This document shows, one piece after another, positions 49,888 through 57,482 of a DNA stretch of 64,000 bases. The notes under the pieces are model-generated. The model saw only the letters and a program-made list of their open reading frames with translations. It did not search any database and was not told where the DNA came from. The stretch spans positions 186,001 to 250,000 of the forward strand of contig NZ_FZNR01000008.1 in the NCBI RefSeq assembly GCF_900188005.1, given 5' to 3'. The DNA comes from Actinoplanes regularis. GTDB taxonomy: Bacteria; Actinomycetota; Actinomycetes; Mycobacteriales; Micromonosporaceae. Each line of letters starts with the position of its first letter. Position 1 is the first letter of the stretch. The translations under genes were made by a program, and so were the position numbers.

Positions 49888-50297
49888 GCCGCCTCGAGAT
49901 CTCGCGCGGACAGATAAATCCCGTGTTTACGGAACGCGGCCGGCGCAGACACCAGAGCTTCCATCCGCTTGGACGGTAGCGACGACGGGAACCAAGGGGT
50001 CGCCAGTACCCGATCTCGCGACCACGACGGCGGAGCAAGATCAAGTCTGGCGGTCAAGTGTTCGGCCATGGCGGCCAGAAGAACGTCCCACTGCCGGTCA
50101 CCGGTCAACGACGGCTCATCCGCGAGCAACGACGGCTGTTCCTCGACCGGAGCCCACCGGAATTCCTCGAAGAACTCCCACACGTGCTTCCAGCGGACCT
50201 TCACGTCGGCCTCACGTGCCAGACGGTCGGCCAGAACTGCCATGGTCATCGGCTGGTAGGTCATGCCCGAGAGCGCATTTCCACTATGGATCGACAT
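49884..50297 (-). CDS. Partner of the nucleotidyltransferase, HTH-like protein
   Basis: 137 aa from 50297; ATG 50264 is an equally possible start. The N-terminal half looks like a helical DNA- or partner-binding region (MAVLADRLAREADVKVRWKH, VWEFFEEFRWAPVEEQ). The C-terminal half has LPSKRMEALVSAPAAFRKHG and YLSARDLEA. The tight ATGA overlap with the nucleotidyltransferase suggests an antitoxin/toxin-type module, but neither activity can be proved from sequence. Confidence 0.65.
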   Translation of the reverse strand: MSIHSGNALSGMTYQPMTMAVLADRLAREADVKVRWKHVWEFFEEFRWAPVEEQPSLLADEPSLTGDRQWDVLLAAMAEHLTARLDLAPPSWSRDRVLATPWFPSSLPSKRMEALVSAPAAFRKHGIYLSARDLEAA

Positions 50298-50374
50298 CCG
50301 AATGGCACGCGATCACCCACCGATCACCCAGCTCCCACAGAGTGGGATTTCATGAGCCGAAAACGGGAAACGAA

Positions 50375-50410
50375 AAGGCCGTGACCGCTATTTTAGCTGG
50401 TCACGGCCTT
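50375..50410 (-). terminator. Terminator downstream of tRNA-Arg
   Basis: 12-bp perfect stem AAGGCCGTGACC (50375-50386/50399-50410). On the minus strand it is followed by TTTTCGTTT, just beyond the tRNA 3' end. Confidence 0.75.
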
Positions 50411-50420
50411 GATCGTTCTG

Positions 50421-50493
50421 TGCGCCCGAAGGGACTCGAACCCCTAACCTTCTGATCCGTAGTCAGATGCTCTATCCATTGAGCTACGGGCGC
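50421..50493 (-). tRNA. tRNA-Arg (ACG)
   Basis: 73 nt, cloverleaf intact: acceptor GCGCCCG/CGGGCGC, D-arm GCTCAATGGATAGAGC, anticodon loop CTACGGA giving ACG, T-arm GGTTCGAGTCC. No encoded CCA. Its 3' half is duplicated at 37232-37275, marking it as an integration target. Confidence 0.95.
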
Positions 50494-50533
50494 TCTCTCA
50501 GTGCTCAGCCAGCATACACACCCGGCTTTCGCG

Positions 50534-50624
50534 CGGAGACTCCGGGATTCGAACCCGGGAGGGGCTATAAAACCCCAACCGCATTAGCAGTGCGGCGCCA
50601 TAGACCAGACTAGGCGAAGTCTCC
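50534..50624 (-). tRNA. tRNA-Ser (GCT)
   Basis: 91 nt with long variable arm: acceptor GGAGACT/AGTCTCC, D-arm beginning CGCCTAGTCTGG, anticodon in ACTGCTAAT, T-arm GGTTCGAATCC, discriminator G. It sits 40 bp upstream of tRNA-Arg on the same strand. Confidence 0.95.
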
Positions 50625-50768
50625 CCGGTGACCTGTGTAAGTCACCGAGGATTGAGGATACCGGACCGCCTCGGCGCTGCACAAAGAGGTCGGCCCGAAA
50701 CCTTACGAAGATCTGCCACGAACGCTACGAACAGGCGAAACGTTGCGCTTACGACTACGCTGCGCAGG

Positions 50769-52055
50769 ATGGAGGAGAAGCAGACGCCTCGTGCCCGGGA
50801 TCCCCGTGCGGCCTTCAGCGTGCCGGAGTCAAAGCAGCCGTCCGCGCGGCCATCACGCCGCGGAGCGCCACCCGCGGTGACTTTTCAGCCGCCGCGCCCG
50901 GGGGTGAGTGCCGAAGGTCACCCTTCGAAACCTCCTTCGGGTACGACGGATGAGCCCGCCCCCGCGCCGACTCCGCCCACCGACACCCCCGAAAGTGTGG
51001 CCGGCACGACAGTGAAGGCCAAGAAGGCCCCGGCGAGGAAGGTCGCCCCGCGCGCCCGTGCAGCCGAGAAGAGCGCTCCCGCGAAGGCAGTGATCTCTCC
51101 GACCGACGACGAGCCGGCGAACCCAACCGACGACAAGCCCGCGAACCCACCTGGCGACAAGCCGGCGAAGGCCACCCCTGCCAAACGTGCCCGCAAGGCC
51201 GCACCGCTCAAAGCTGTCCCGAAACCCGCCGAACCGGAAACCCGCGCGGCCGAGACAGCACCGGGGAAGGCGGCCGGGACAGCACCGGTGACGGCGGCCG
51301 GGACAGCACCGGTGAAAACGGAAGCGGCAAAGGCCGAAGCGGTGGAGACAGCCGCAGTGAAAACCGAAGCAGTAAAGACAGCCGCGGTGAAGACCGACGC
51401 GGTCGAGGCAGCCGCAGTGAAGACCGAAGCGGTAGAGACCGAAGCAGTAGAGGTAGAAGCAGTAGAGGTAAAGGTAGGCAGTACAGCGGCGGGCAGGACC
51501 ACCCCAGCCCTGGACCAGCTGACCTTGGACCTCCTACCCCACCTACTCTCCAACCCCCGCAACGCCCCGAAACTCCTCGCCCGGACCGCTGTCGAGACCC
51601 TCGGCCCCCGAGCCGCCGCCTGGGCCGCCCATACCCGGGCCACCTACCCCTCGGCCACCCCGAAGGCCCTGGCCCGGCTGGCCACCGCCCACTTCACCCG
51701 CGTCGCAGAACAACGTGGCCTGCTCAGCGCGCTCTCCGGCCCGTACGCCCCGATCGCTCTTGTCGCAACCGCGGCGCTCACGCACGCGGAGCTGGTGTTG
51801 CACCTCGCCGCGGCCTACGGTCTCGATCCCAGCGACCCGGAGCGGGCCGCGGAGATCCTGGTCCTGCTGCCGGGCTATCGCGGTGGCGCGGCCTGGGCCG
51901 CGCTGCGGCTGGCCGATCGCGTTCTGCCGGGCGCCAGCCTGCTCGGCGCGGTCCTCGGCGGTCGTAACGCGGCCGAGTCGGTGGCCGTGCGGGCGGAGCG
52001 GCGTTACGGCTGGTATTTCAGCCAGTCCAGCCAGGAGTCGGGCAGCAGCTCGTAA
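50769..52055 (+). CDS. Low-complexity Ala/Lys/Pro-rich protein with C-terminal helical domain
   Basis: 428 aa. Residues about 1-240 are disordered, histone-H1-like and repetitive. Units such as TAAVKTEAV and variants recur about ten times (51310-51480). The C-terminal 180 residues form an amphipathic helical domain (LDLLPHLLSNPRNAPKLLAR, LVATAALTHAELVLHLAAAY, LGGRNAAESVAVRAERRYGW) that I read as EcsC-like. Presumably cytosolic or membrane-associated. No clear ribosome site before ATG 50769. The 3' end overlaps the convergent CPBP gene by 52 bp. Confidence 0.65.
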   Translation: MEEKQTPRARDPRAAFSVPESKQPSARPSRRGAPPAVTFQPPRPGVSAEGHPSKPPSGTTDEPAPAPTPPTDTPESVAGTTVKAKKAPARKVAPRARAAEKSAPAKAVISPTDDEPANPTDDKPANPPGDKPAKATPAKRARKAAPLKAVPKPAEPETRAAETAPGKAAGTAPVTAAGTAPVKTEAAKAEAVETAAVKTEAVKTAAVKTDAVEAAAVKTEAVETEAVEVEAVEVKVGSTAAGRTTPALDQLTLDLLPHLLSNPRNAPKLLARTAVETLGPRAAAWAAHTRATYPSATPKALARLATAHFTRVAEQRGLLSALSGPYAPIALVATAALTHAELVLHLAAAYGLDPSDPERAAEILVLLPGYRGGAAWAALRLADRVLPGASLLGAVLGGRNAAESVAVRAERRYGWYFSQSSQESGSSS

Positions 52056-52813
52056 CCGACGAACGCGGTGATGTCGAGCAGGCTGTGCGCGACGATCAGC
52101 GGCATCACCCGCTTCGTCTTCAGGTAGAACAGCGCGAAGACGACGCCCATCACGAAGTTCCCGACGAAGCCGCCGAAGCCCTGGTAGAGGTGGTAGGACC
52201 CGCGCAGCACGGCGGAGCAGACGATGATCCACGGCATGGAGAGCCGCCCGATCTGCTGGAGCCGGGTGATCAGGTAGCCGACCACCAGCACTTCTTCCAG
52301 GATCGCGTTCTGGATCGCGGACATGATCAGCACCGGTACGGTCCACCAGTACGCGTTCAGCCCGGAGGGCACGATCTGGGCGCTCAGTCCGAGCTGAAGC
52401 GCGGCGTACACCAGGAGCAGGCCGGGCAGGCCGATGGCGGCCGCCAGACCGGCGCCCCAGCCCAGGTCGAAGCCGGGGCGGCGGTGGTCGATGCCGAGTT
52501 CGCGGCCGGGCTGGAGGCCGTCGCGGCGCAGCAGGTACCACGCGAGCAGCACCGGCATCAGGTCGAAGAGGATGCTCAGCACCTGGTTGGTCAGGTCCAG
52601 GTACGGCCGGGCGGAGGTGGTGGGGTTCAGTGTGGCGGTCTGGCTGGCCAGTGGCTTCTCGGCGGTGAGTTTGGCGGTCAGCGACACCATCGACCAGATC
52701 GCGGACTGCCCGAGGGAGAGCAGCAGAACGATGGCTATCTCGGCCGGGTACGCCGATCGGGTGGACGACTGCTGTCTCTCGAGGGTCACGGGCACAACTT
52801 TACGAGGGCACAA
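52004..52813 (-). CDS. CPBP-family intramembrane glutamic protease
   Basis: 269 aa with about seven membrane segments. Conserved CPBP motifs: EEVLVVGYL (catalytic Glu pair), AVLRGSYHLYQGFGGFVGNF (second motif) and VAHSLLDITAF (third). Homologues process prenylated or bacteriocin-type substrates or act in immunity; the target here is unknown. The start is uncertain (TTG 52813, or GTG 52795/52789). It ends inside the 3' end of the convergent low-complexity gene. Confidence 0.82.
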   Translation of the reverse strand: MCPRKVVPVTLERQQSSTRSAYPAEIAIVLLLSLGQSAIWSMVSLTAKLTAEKPLASQTATLNPTTSARPYLDLTNQVLSILFDLMPVLLAWYLLRRDGLQPGRELGIDHRRPGFDLGWGAGLAAAIGLPGLLLVYAALQLGLSAQIVPSGLNAYWWTVPVLIMSAIQNAILEEVLVVGYLITRLQQIGRLSMPWIIVCSAVLRGSYHLYQGFGGFVGNFVMGVVFALFYLKTKRVMPLIVAHSLLDITAFVGYELLPDSWLDWLKYQP

Positions 52814-52906
52814 AGTCGGTCATTTTGCCTAGCGACACGCGGTAGACCGTGACGGGTCGCACTTTTGGTGCGTCGTGTTCCTGACTGTGCTGACCACCCT
52901 GAATGC

Positions 52907-54016
52907 ATGGGAGACCTCGCACGCTTGCTCAAGGAGAGCTGGAGCCTCGTCGAGGAGCATCAGGACAAGGTGGCCGGATACTTCTACGCCCGCATCTTCC
53001 TGTCGCACCCGGAAGTGCGTGACCTGTTCCCGGTGCAGATGGACGTGCAGCGTGCCCGGCTGCTGAACGCGGTGGTGACCGCGGTACAGACCCTGGAGGA
53101 CCCCGAGCGGTTCGACGAATATCTGCGCGCACTCGGCCGGGACCACCGGAAGTTCCACGTGGTGCCGGAACACTACGAGGTGGTGGGCGGGGCTTTGATC
53201 GCGTCGATGCGGGCGTTCGCGGGCGAGCAGTGGGGCATCGAGTACGACCAGGCGTGGGCCGACGCGTACGCAGTGATCGCCGCCAAGATGCTGGCCGGCG
53301 CGGACGCCGATCAGAACCCGCCGTACTGGTACGGCGAGGTCGTCGCGCACGAGCGCCGGTCCCGGGACATCGCGGTCTTCACCGTGCGGCCGCTGCAGCC
53401 TCTGGATTACCGCGCCGGGCAGTACCTGAGCCTGGAGGCCACCGGGTACCAGCCGCGGCTGTGGCGCACCTATTCACCGGCGAACGCTCCGCGCCGGGAC
53501 AACACGCTGGATTTCCACGTCCGGGCGCTCGGGGCCGGCTGGGTGTCCAGTGCCCTGGTCCGCAGGCTGCAGGTGGGCGACATGATCAAACTGGCCGCTC
53601 CGATGGGCTCGATGACGCTGGATCGAAGATCGACCCGGGACGCCGTGTTCGTGGCCGGCGGCACCGGTCTGGCTCCGATCAAGTCTCTGCTGGAGGAGCT
53701 GACCCGGTACAACCGGACCCGCTGGGTGCACGTCTTCTTCGGCGCGCGGACCCGCGAGGATCTGTACGACCTGGCCGACCTGAACCGCCTGGCCGCCCGT
53801 TACCCGTGGTTGTCGGTGGTGACCGCGTGCAGCGCCGACCCCACGTTCCCCGGCGAGCAGGGGCACATCTCCGATGTCGTCGCCCGTTACGGCCCGTGGA
53901 ACGAGCACGACTTCTTCGTCTCCGGCTCGGGCGCCATGGTGAAGAGCACCCTGCGGACCCTCGCTGAGCTGCAGGTTCCGTCGGTCCGGATCAAGTACGA
54001 CGCGTTCAACGAGTGA
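52907..54016 (+). CDS. Flavohemoglobin-like globin-FAD/NAD reductase
   Basis: 369 aa. Globin domain about 1-135 (LKESWSLVEEHQDKVAGYFY, proximal His in DHRKFHVVPEHYEVVG). FAD-binding domain about 140-235 (RPLQPLDYRAGQYLSLE, RTYSPANAP). NAD domain about 240-369 (VFVAGGTGLAPIKSLLEEL, ending IKYDAF). Predicted to detoxify NO with O2 and NAD(P)H, or act as an oxygen-dependent reductase, in the cytosol. No ribosome site before ATG 52907, so perhaps a leaderless transcript. Confidence 0.87.
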   Translation: MGDLARLLKESWSLVEEHQDKVAGYFYARIFLSHPEVRDLFPVQMDVQRARLLNAVVTAVQTLEDPERFDEYLRALGRDHRKFHVVPEHYEVVGGALIASMRAFAGEQWGIEYDQAWADAYAVIAAKMLAGADADQNPPYWYGEVVAHERRSRDIAVFTVRPLQPLDYRAGQYLSLEATGYQPRLWRTYSPANAPRRDNTLDFHVRALGAGWVSSALVRRLQVGDMIKLAAPMGSMTLDRRSTRDAVFVAGGTGLAPIKSLLEELTRYNRTRWVHVFFGARTREDLYDLADLNRLAARYPWLSVVTACSADPTFPGEQGHISDVVARYGPWNEHDFFVSGSGAMVKSTLRTLAELQVPSVRIKYDAFNE

Positions 54017-54019
54017 TTC

Positions 54020-55552
54020 TCAGTAGTCCCAGGGCCGGCCGGCCTGCTGGTACTGCGTGACCGGGACCAGCTTGGCGTCCGGCTCCATCCGATCCACGTA
54101 CAACCGGCCCTCGAGGTGGTCTATCTCGTGACTGATCAGCCGGGCCAGGGCCCGCTCGAAGACGGTGACCACCCGGGCGCCGTCGAATCGGGCGTGCTCC
54201 ACCTCGATCCGCAGTGGCCGGGCGACCAGGCCGCGGTAGTCGAAGAAGGAGAGGCACCCCTCGTACTGCTCGTCGCACTCCGGCGATTCGCCGACGACCC
54301 GTGGGTTGAGCAGGACCACCGGATCTGTCTGCCGTTCCGGCGGGCGGACCACGGCGGCCGCCACCGGCAGCCCGACCTGTGGCGCGGCCAGGCCCAGCCC
54401 TTTGCTGAACTCGTGCAGGTCCTCGAGCTGGGCGAGCGAGGTGAGCAGGCGGGTGACCGTGTCCTGGGCGGCCGGCGACTCGCGGGGCAGCTGGAAGTGC
54501 CGGGACCGCTGGCGGAGCAGGTCGGAGCCGCGCTGGACGATGCCGATGCCGCGCATCCGGTGCGAGGCGCGCGGCAGGGTCGGCTCGGACGGCGCGAGTT
54601 CGTCGTAGGTCGGCGCGTCAGCGCCCCGGAACCGCCATTCCAGGCGGTACCGCGCGTTCAACAGTGGCTGGTCAGTGGACCATTCAAAAATGGCGCGACC
54701 TCCCTCGTGCCGGCGTTCCAGCGGCGTGCGCACCGGGACCTCCGCGTTCAGGGAGACCTCGACGCCCCAGACCTGGGGCTCGAAGCGCTCCGGGAAGTCC
54801 AGGCGCACGGTGAGCGAACGTGTGGGCAGCCGGACGGCACGCTGGAACCACTGGCCCCATTTCTCCTCGCCGACCGTGTAGGCGTACTCGATCGTGGTTC
54901 GCTCGCCGGGGTAGAGCGGGAACTGGCCACGCTCGTTGGCGAAGAGCAGCCAGAGCTCCTTCGCGGCGTCCCGGTCCAGCTTGATCCGCCACTGCATGGG
55001 CTCGGCGGCGTCGCTCTCGCCGGCCATCGCGTGGACTTCCATCTCCTCGAACGTCAGCGGGTTCTCCCGGTGGTGCCGGTTGGAGCCGGTCGGGTCGTTC
55101 GGGTACCGGTCGACGGCGATCTTCACGAGGTAGCGGGTGACCGCTTCGACTCCGGCGTTGTAGAGCGATCGGACCACCCGGCAGCGGTAGGTCCCGCCGA
55201 CGTACGCCAGCTCGGCGATCTCCCGCTCGACCACCAGGCCGGTGCCCGGCGGCAGCCACTGGGCCGGCACCGGCGGGTCCCGGTGCGGCGCCGAGCCGCG
55301 GGCGTGCCGGAGCTCGTCGTACTCCCGGAAGCGCTGCCAGATGACGCCTCCGGCGCCGAGCACCGCCTCGGCCCGGCGGGCGAAGTCCTCGGTCGGCTTG
55401 TGACGGCGTCCTTCGACGTGGCTGACGTAGGACGGATCGAAGCCCATGCGCGCGGCGAGCTGCTTCTTCGTCATGCCGCGCTCGACCCGCCATTGCGCAA
55501 GCGCCGTAACGAACTGATCTGCGGCCCGTTCAATGGGCGAGGTGGTCATCAC
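54020..55552 (-). CDS. XRE-HTH / unknown / peptide deformylase fusion protein
   Basis: 510 aa. N-terminal helix-turn-helix about 15-70 (GMTKKQLAARMGFDPSYVSH, VEGRRHKP). A middle domain about 90-330 of unknown family is rich in beta strands (LYNAGVEAVTRYLVKIAVDR, TIEYAYTVGEEKWGQWFQRA). The C-terminal peptide deformylase domain (about 340-500) has all three metal motifs: GLGLAAPQVG, YEGCLSFFDYRG and SHEIDHLEGRLYVDRM. It therefore probably retains Fe/Zn-dependent deformylase activity. The fusion suggests a regulated or specialised deformylase rather than the housekeeping enzyme. GTG 55552 and ATG 55549 are adjacent start options. Confidence 0.85.
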   Translation of the reverse strand: MMTTSPIERAADQFVTALAQWRVERGMTKKQLAARMGFDPSYVSHVEGRRHKPTEDFARRAEAVLGAGGVIWQRFREYDELRHARGSAPHRDPPVPAQWLPPGTGLVVEREIAELAYVGGTYRCRVVRSLYNAGVEAVTRYLVKIAVDRYPNDPTGSNRHHRENPLTFEEMEVHAMAGESDAAEPMQWRIKLDRDAAKELWLLFANERGQFPLYPGERTTIEYAYTVGEEKWGQWFQRAVRLPTRSLTVRLDFPERFEPQVWGVEVSLNAEVPVRTPLERRHEGGRAIFEWSTDQPLLNARYRLEWRFRGADAPTYDELAPSEPTLPRASHRMRGIGIVQRGSDLLRQRSRHFQLPRESPAAQDTVTRLLTSLAQLEDLHEFSKGLGLAAPQVGLPVAAAVVRPPERQTDPVVLLNPRVVGESPECDEQYEGCLSFFDYRGLVARPLRIEVEHARFDGARVVTVFERALARLISHEIDHLEGRLYVDRMEPDAKLVPVTQYQQAGRPWDY

Positions 55553-55718
55553 GGATGTCCCCTTCGCGACGGCAACCTCAGTGTCACCGGCGTCGGGTGT
55601 TCGGACGGGGCTAGTAGCGCCTTGCCGACAGGTACCTTGACAAAACCGGCAGCTTCGCCACGCTACGTTAGGTAATCATTGCAGAGGGTATTCGCCCGAA
55701 AGATCCCAGTGGAATGTT

Positions 55719-55737
55719 GGTTAGGCTAGCCTTAACC
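55719..55737 (+). promoter_or_regulatory. Iron-box-like operator (IdeR/DmdR1 type)
   Basis: GGTTAGGCTAGCCTTAACC is a near-perfect dyad close to the actinobacterial iron-box consensus TTAGGTTAGGCTAACCTAA. It lies about 63 bp before the FhuF-like reductase gene, which fits repression by an iron-loaded DtxR-family regulator. Confidence 0.65.
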
Positions 55738-55799
55738 GGGTACTCTCGGTCGCCTTGGAGCGCCACAGAACGCGGTGAGGTGGAGAAGCTGGTGAGCCG

Positions 55800-56582
55800 T
55801 TGACCATCACGCTGGAACTCGCCGACTCCCGCCCCCTGGCCCCGGTGACCGCCACCCTCCGAGCCATGTTCGGTGGCGGTGAGGCGCCCGCGCTCTTCCC
55901 CGGGCTGACCGTCACCGACCAGGCCGGATGGACCCCCGCCACGGATCTGACCGGGCCCGGCCTCAACGCCCTGCTGGAGTCCGCGGGCCGCCGGTGGAAC
56001 GCGCAGCCGCACGCCGCCGCCGCGCTCGCCTGGAAGTCCTACACCTATTGGCTGGCCCTGCCCGCGGTCCTCGGCTGGGCCTCCGCCCGCCGAGTGCCGT
56101 TGATCACCGCCCGTAACGTGGTGACCAGATTCGACAATGCGGGCACGCTGGTCACGATCGGAGTGCTCCCGGGCACCCCGGTCGCGGTCCTGCCGACCGA
56201 CCCGCTCGCGCTCAGCCACCACCCGGACGCCGTCGTCGTCCCCGACGAGGAGGCGCTGCTCGCCGCGTTCCGCGGGGCCCTCCTCGACGAGCACCTGGCG
56301 CCACTGCTGGACACCGTTCACAACCGGGTCCGCCTCGGGAGACGGCCGCTGCTCGGCTCGCTCGCCTCCGGCGTCGCCTACGGCGTCGTCCGTTCCGCCG
56401 ACGCCGTCCCCGGCTCCTCGGCCGAGTCCATCGACCGCCTGCTCGGCGCGCTGCAGGTCCGCGATCTGATCGACCTGGCCCCCACCGCGAACGGCAAGCT
56501 GGACGTCCAGCGCAAGACCTGCTGCCTGGCCTTCACCCTGCCGGCCCCCAAGCTCTGCCCCGGCTGCTGCATCAAACCCTGA
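55800..56582 (+). CDS. FhuF-like ferric-siderophore reductase ((2Fe-2S) protein)
   Basis: 260 aa. The C-terminal Cys set KTCCLAFTLPAPKLCPGCC (C-C-x10-C-x2-C) is the 2Fe-2S-binding signature of the FhuF family. The rest fits the all-alpha/beta body (HAAAALAWKSYTYWLALPAV, RVPLITARNVV). It likely releases iron from imported ferric siderophores in the cytosol. TTG 55800 with GGTGAG close upstream is the best start, not certain. The iron box upstream fits iron-starvation induction. No siderophore transporter is adjacent. Confidence 0.82.
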   Translation: MTITLELADSRPLAPVTATLRAMFGGGEAPALFPGLTVTDQAGWTPATDLTGPGLNALLESAGRRWNAQPHAAAALAWKSYTYWLALPAVLGWASARRVPLITARNVVTRFDNAGTLVTIGVLPGTPVAVLPTDPLALSHHPDAVVVPDEEALLAAFRGALLDEHLAPLLDTVHNRVRLGRRPLLGSLASGVAYGVVRSADAVPGSSAESIDRLLGALQVRDLIDLAPTANGKLDVQRKTCCLAFTLPAPKLCPGCCIKP

Positions 56583-56723
56583 TCCCGGTCCGGCCCCGAC
56601 CCCCGATTCGCGATTATCGGATTACCGCCGCGACCGTCCACAATCCGGCATTCCCCAGGGCGCCGCTTCCAGCGAGGGTCCGGACCGCCCGGCCACCGGG
56701 CTGACGACGTACCCCCAAAAGAC

Positions 56724-56761
56724 CGACGGCCGCAAGGCCCCCGGGCACCTTGCGGCCGTCG
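56724..56761. terminator. Terminator between convergent genes
   Basis: 14-bp perfect stem CGACGGCCGCAAGG (56724-56737/56748-56761), in the roughly 290-bp gap after the FhuF-like gene. Nothing else is seen in that gap. Confidence 0.75.
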
Positions 56762-56871
56762 CACATCGCGATTACCAAGATTCAAAATTCGGAGGTACGA
56801 CCTACGGGTCGCGTCCGAGGGCCTCTCGGCCGAGCACCCTGGCACGCGGCCGGGTCACCGAGTGAGCCGGA

Positions 56872-57336
56872 TCAGCAGTGCAGGTGCGAACGGACGTCGG
56901 CGGGAACCCCGGTCTTGCAGTAGTCGCCGGTGCCACCGTCGAGCACCTTCCAGGCTCCACCGGTGAAGTGGTAGACCACGTGGGGGCGCTCGATGTCCGA
57001 TTTCGGGTTGGTCCGCGCGATCGCGTAGTCCTGGTAGCAGACGATGTCGCTCAGGGTCTCCGTCGGCAGCAGGGCCTTGGCGGTGTCGCTGCCACGGAAC
57101 GCCTTCAGCAGCGTCGCCTCCGACACCGGGCAGCCCTTGTCCGCCGCTGCCGGCTTGACCGCCGAGGTGGCCTCGCTCGCGACCGGCGTGGCGGAAGCTT
57201 CCGCGGTTGCGGCCGCAGTCGTCGGCGTCGCGGCAGCGGCGGTGGTGGGCGCGGCGGTGGTGCTGGTGCTCGAGCACCCGGCGACGGCGAAAGCGGCGGC
57301 TGCGGCGGCGAGGACGAGAGAGGTACGGGCGTTCAC
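56872..57336 (-). CDS. Lipoprotein, hypothetical
   Basis: 154 aa, GTG start with GAAGGAG upstream. Lipobox FAVAGC (Cys21), then an Ala/Thr/Pro linker and a roughly 85-residue domain (KGCPVSEATLLKAFRGSD, VYHFTGGAWKVLDGGTGDYC, ending SHLHC) with four Cys. Predicted surface lipoprotein of unknown role, similar in plan to many actinobacterial small lipoproteins. Confidence 0.75.
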   Translation of the reverse strand: MNARTSLVLAAAAAAFAVAGCSSTSTTAAPTTAAAATPTTAAATAEASATPVASEATSAVKPAAADKGCPVSEATLLKAFRGSDTAKALLPTETLSDIVCYQDYAIARTNPKSDIERPHVVYHFTGGAWKVLDGGTGDYCKTGVPADVRSHLHC

Positions 57337-57482
57337 GATCTGGCTCCTTCGGCGGTGACGCGCATCCCGTGCCGTGATGCGCTGACAGGAGCCAGATTGC
57401 CGAACCAGCGATCTTCATGAATCACGGATACGTGCCAATGGATCAATGGCCGGCCGGGAAGCCGGCGCCGCCGGAGCTCGGG

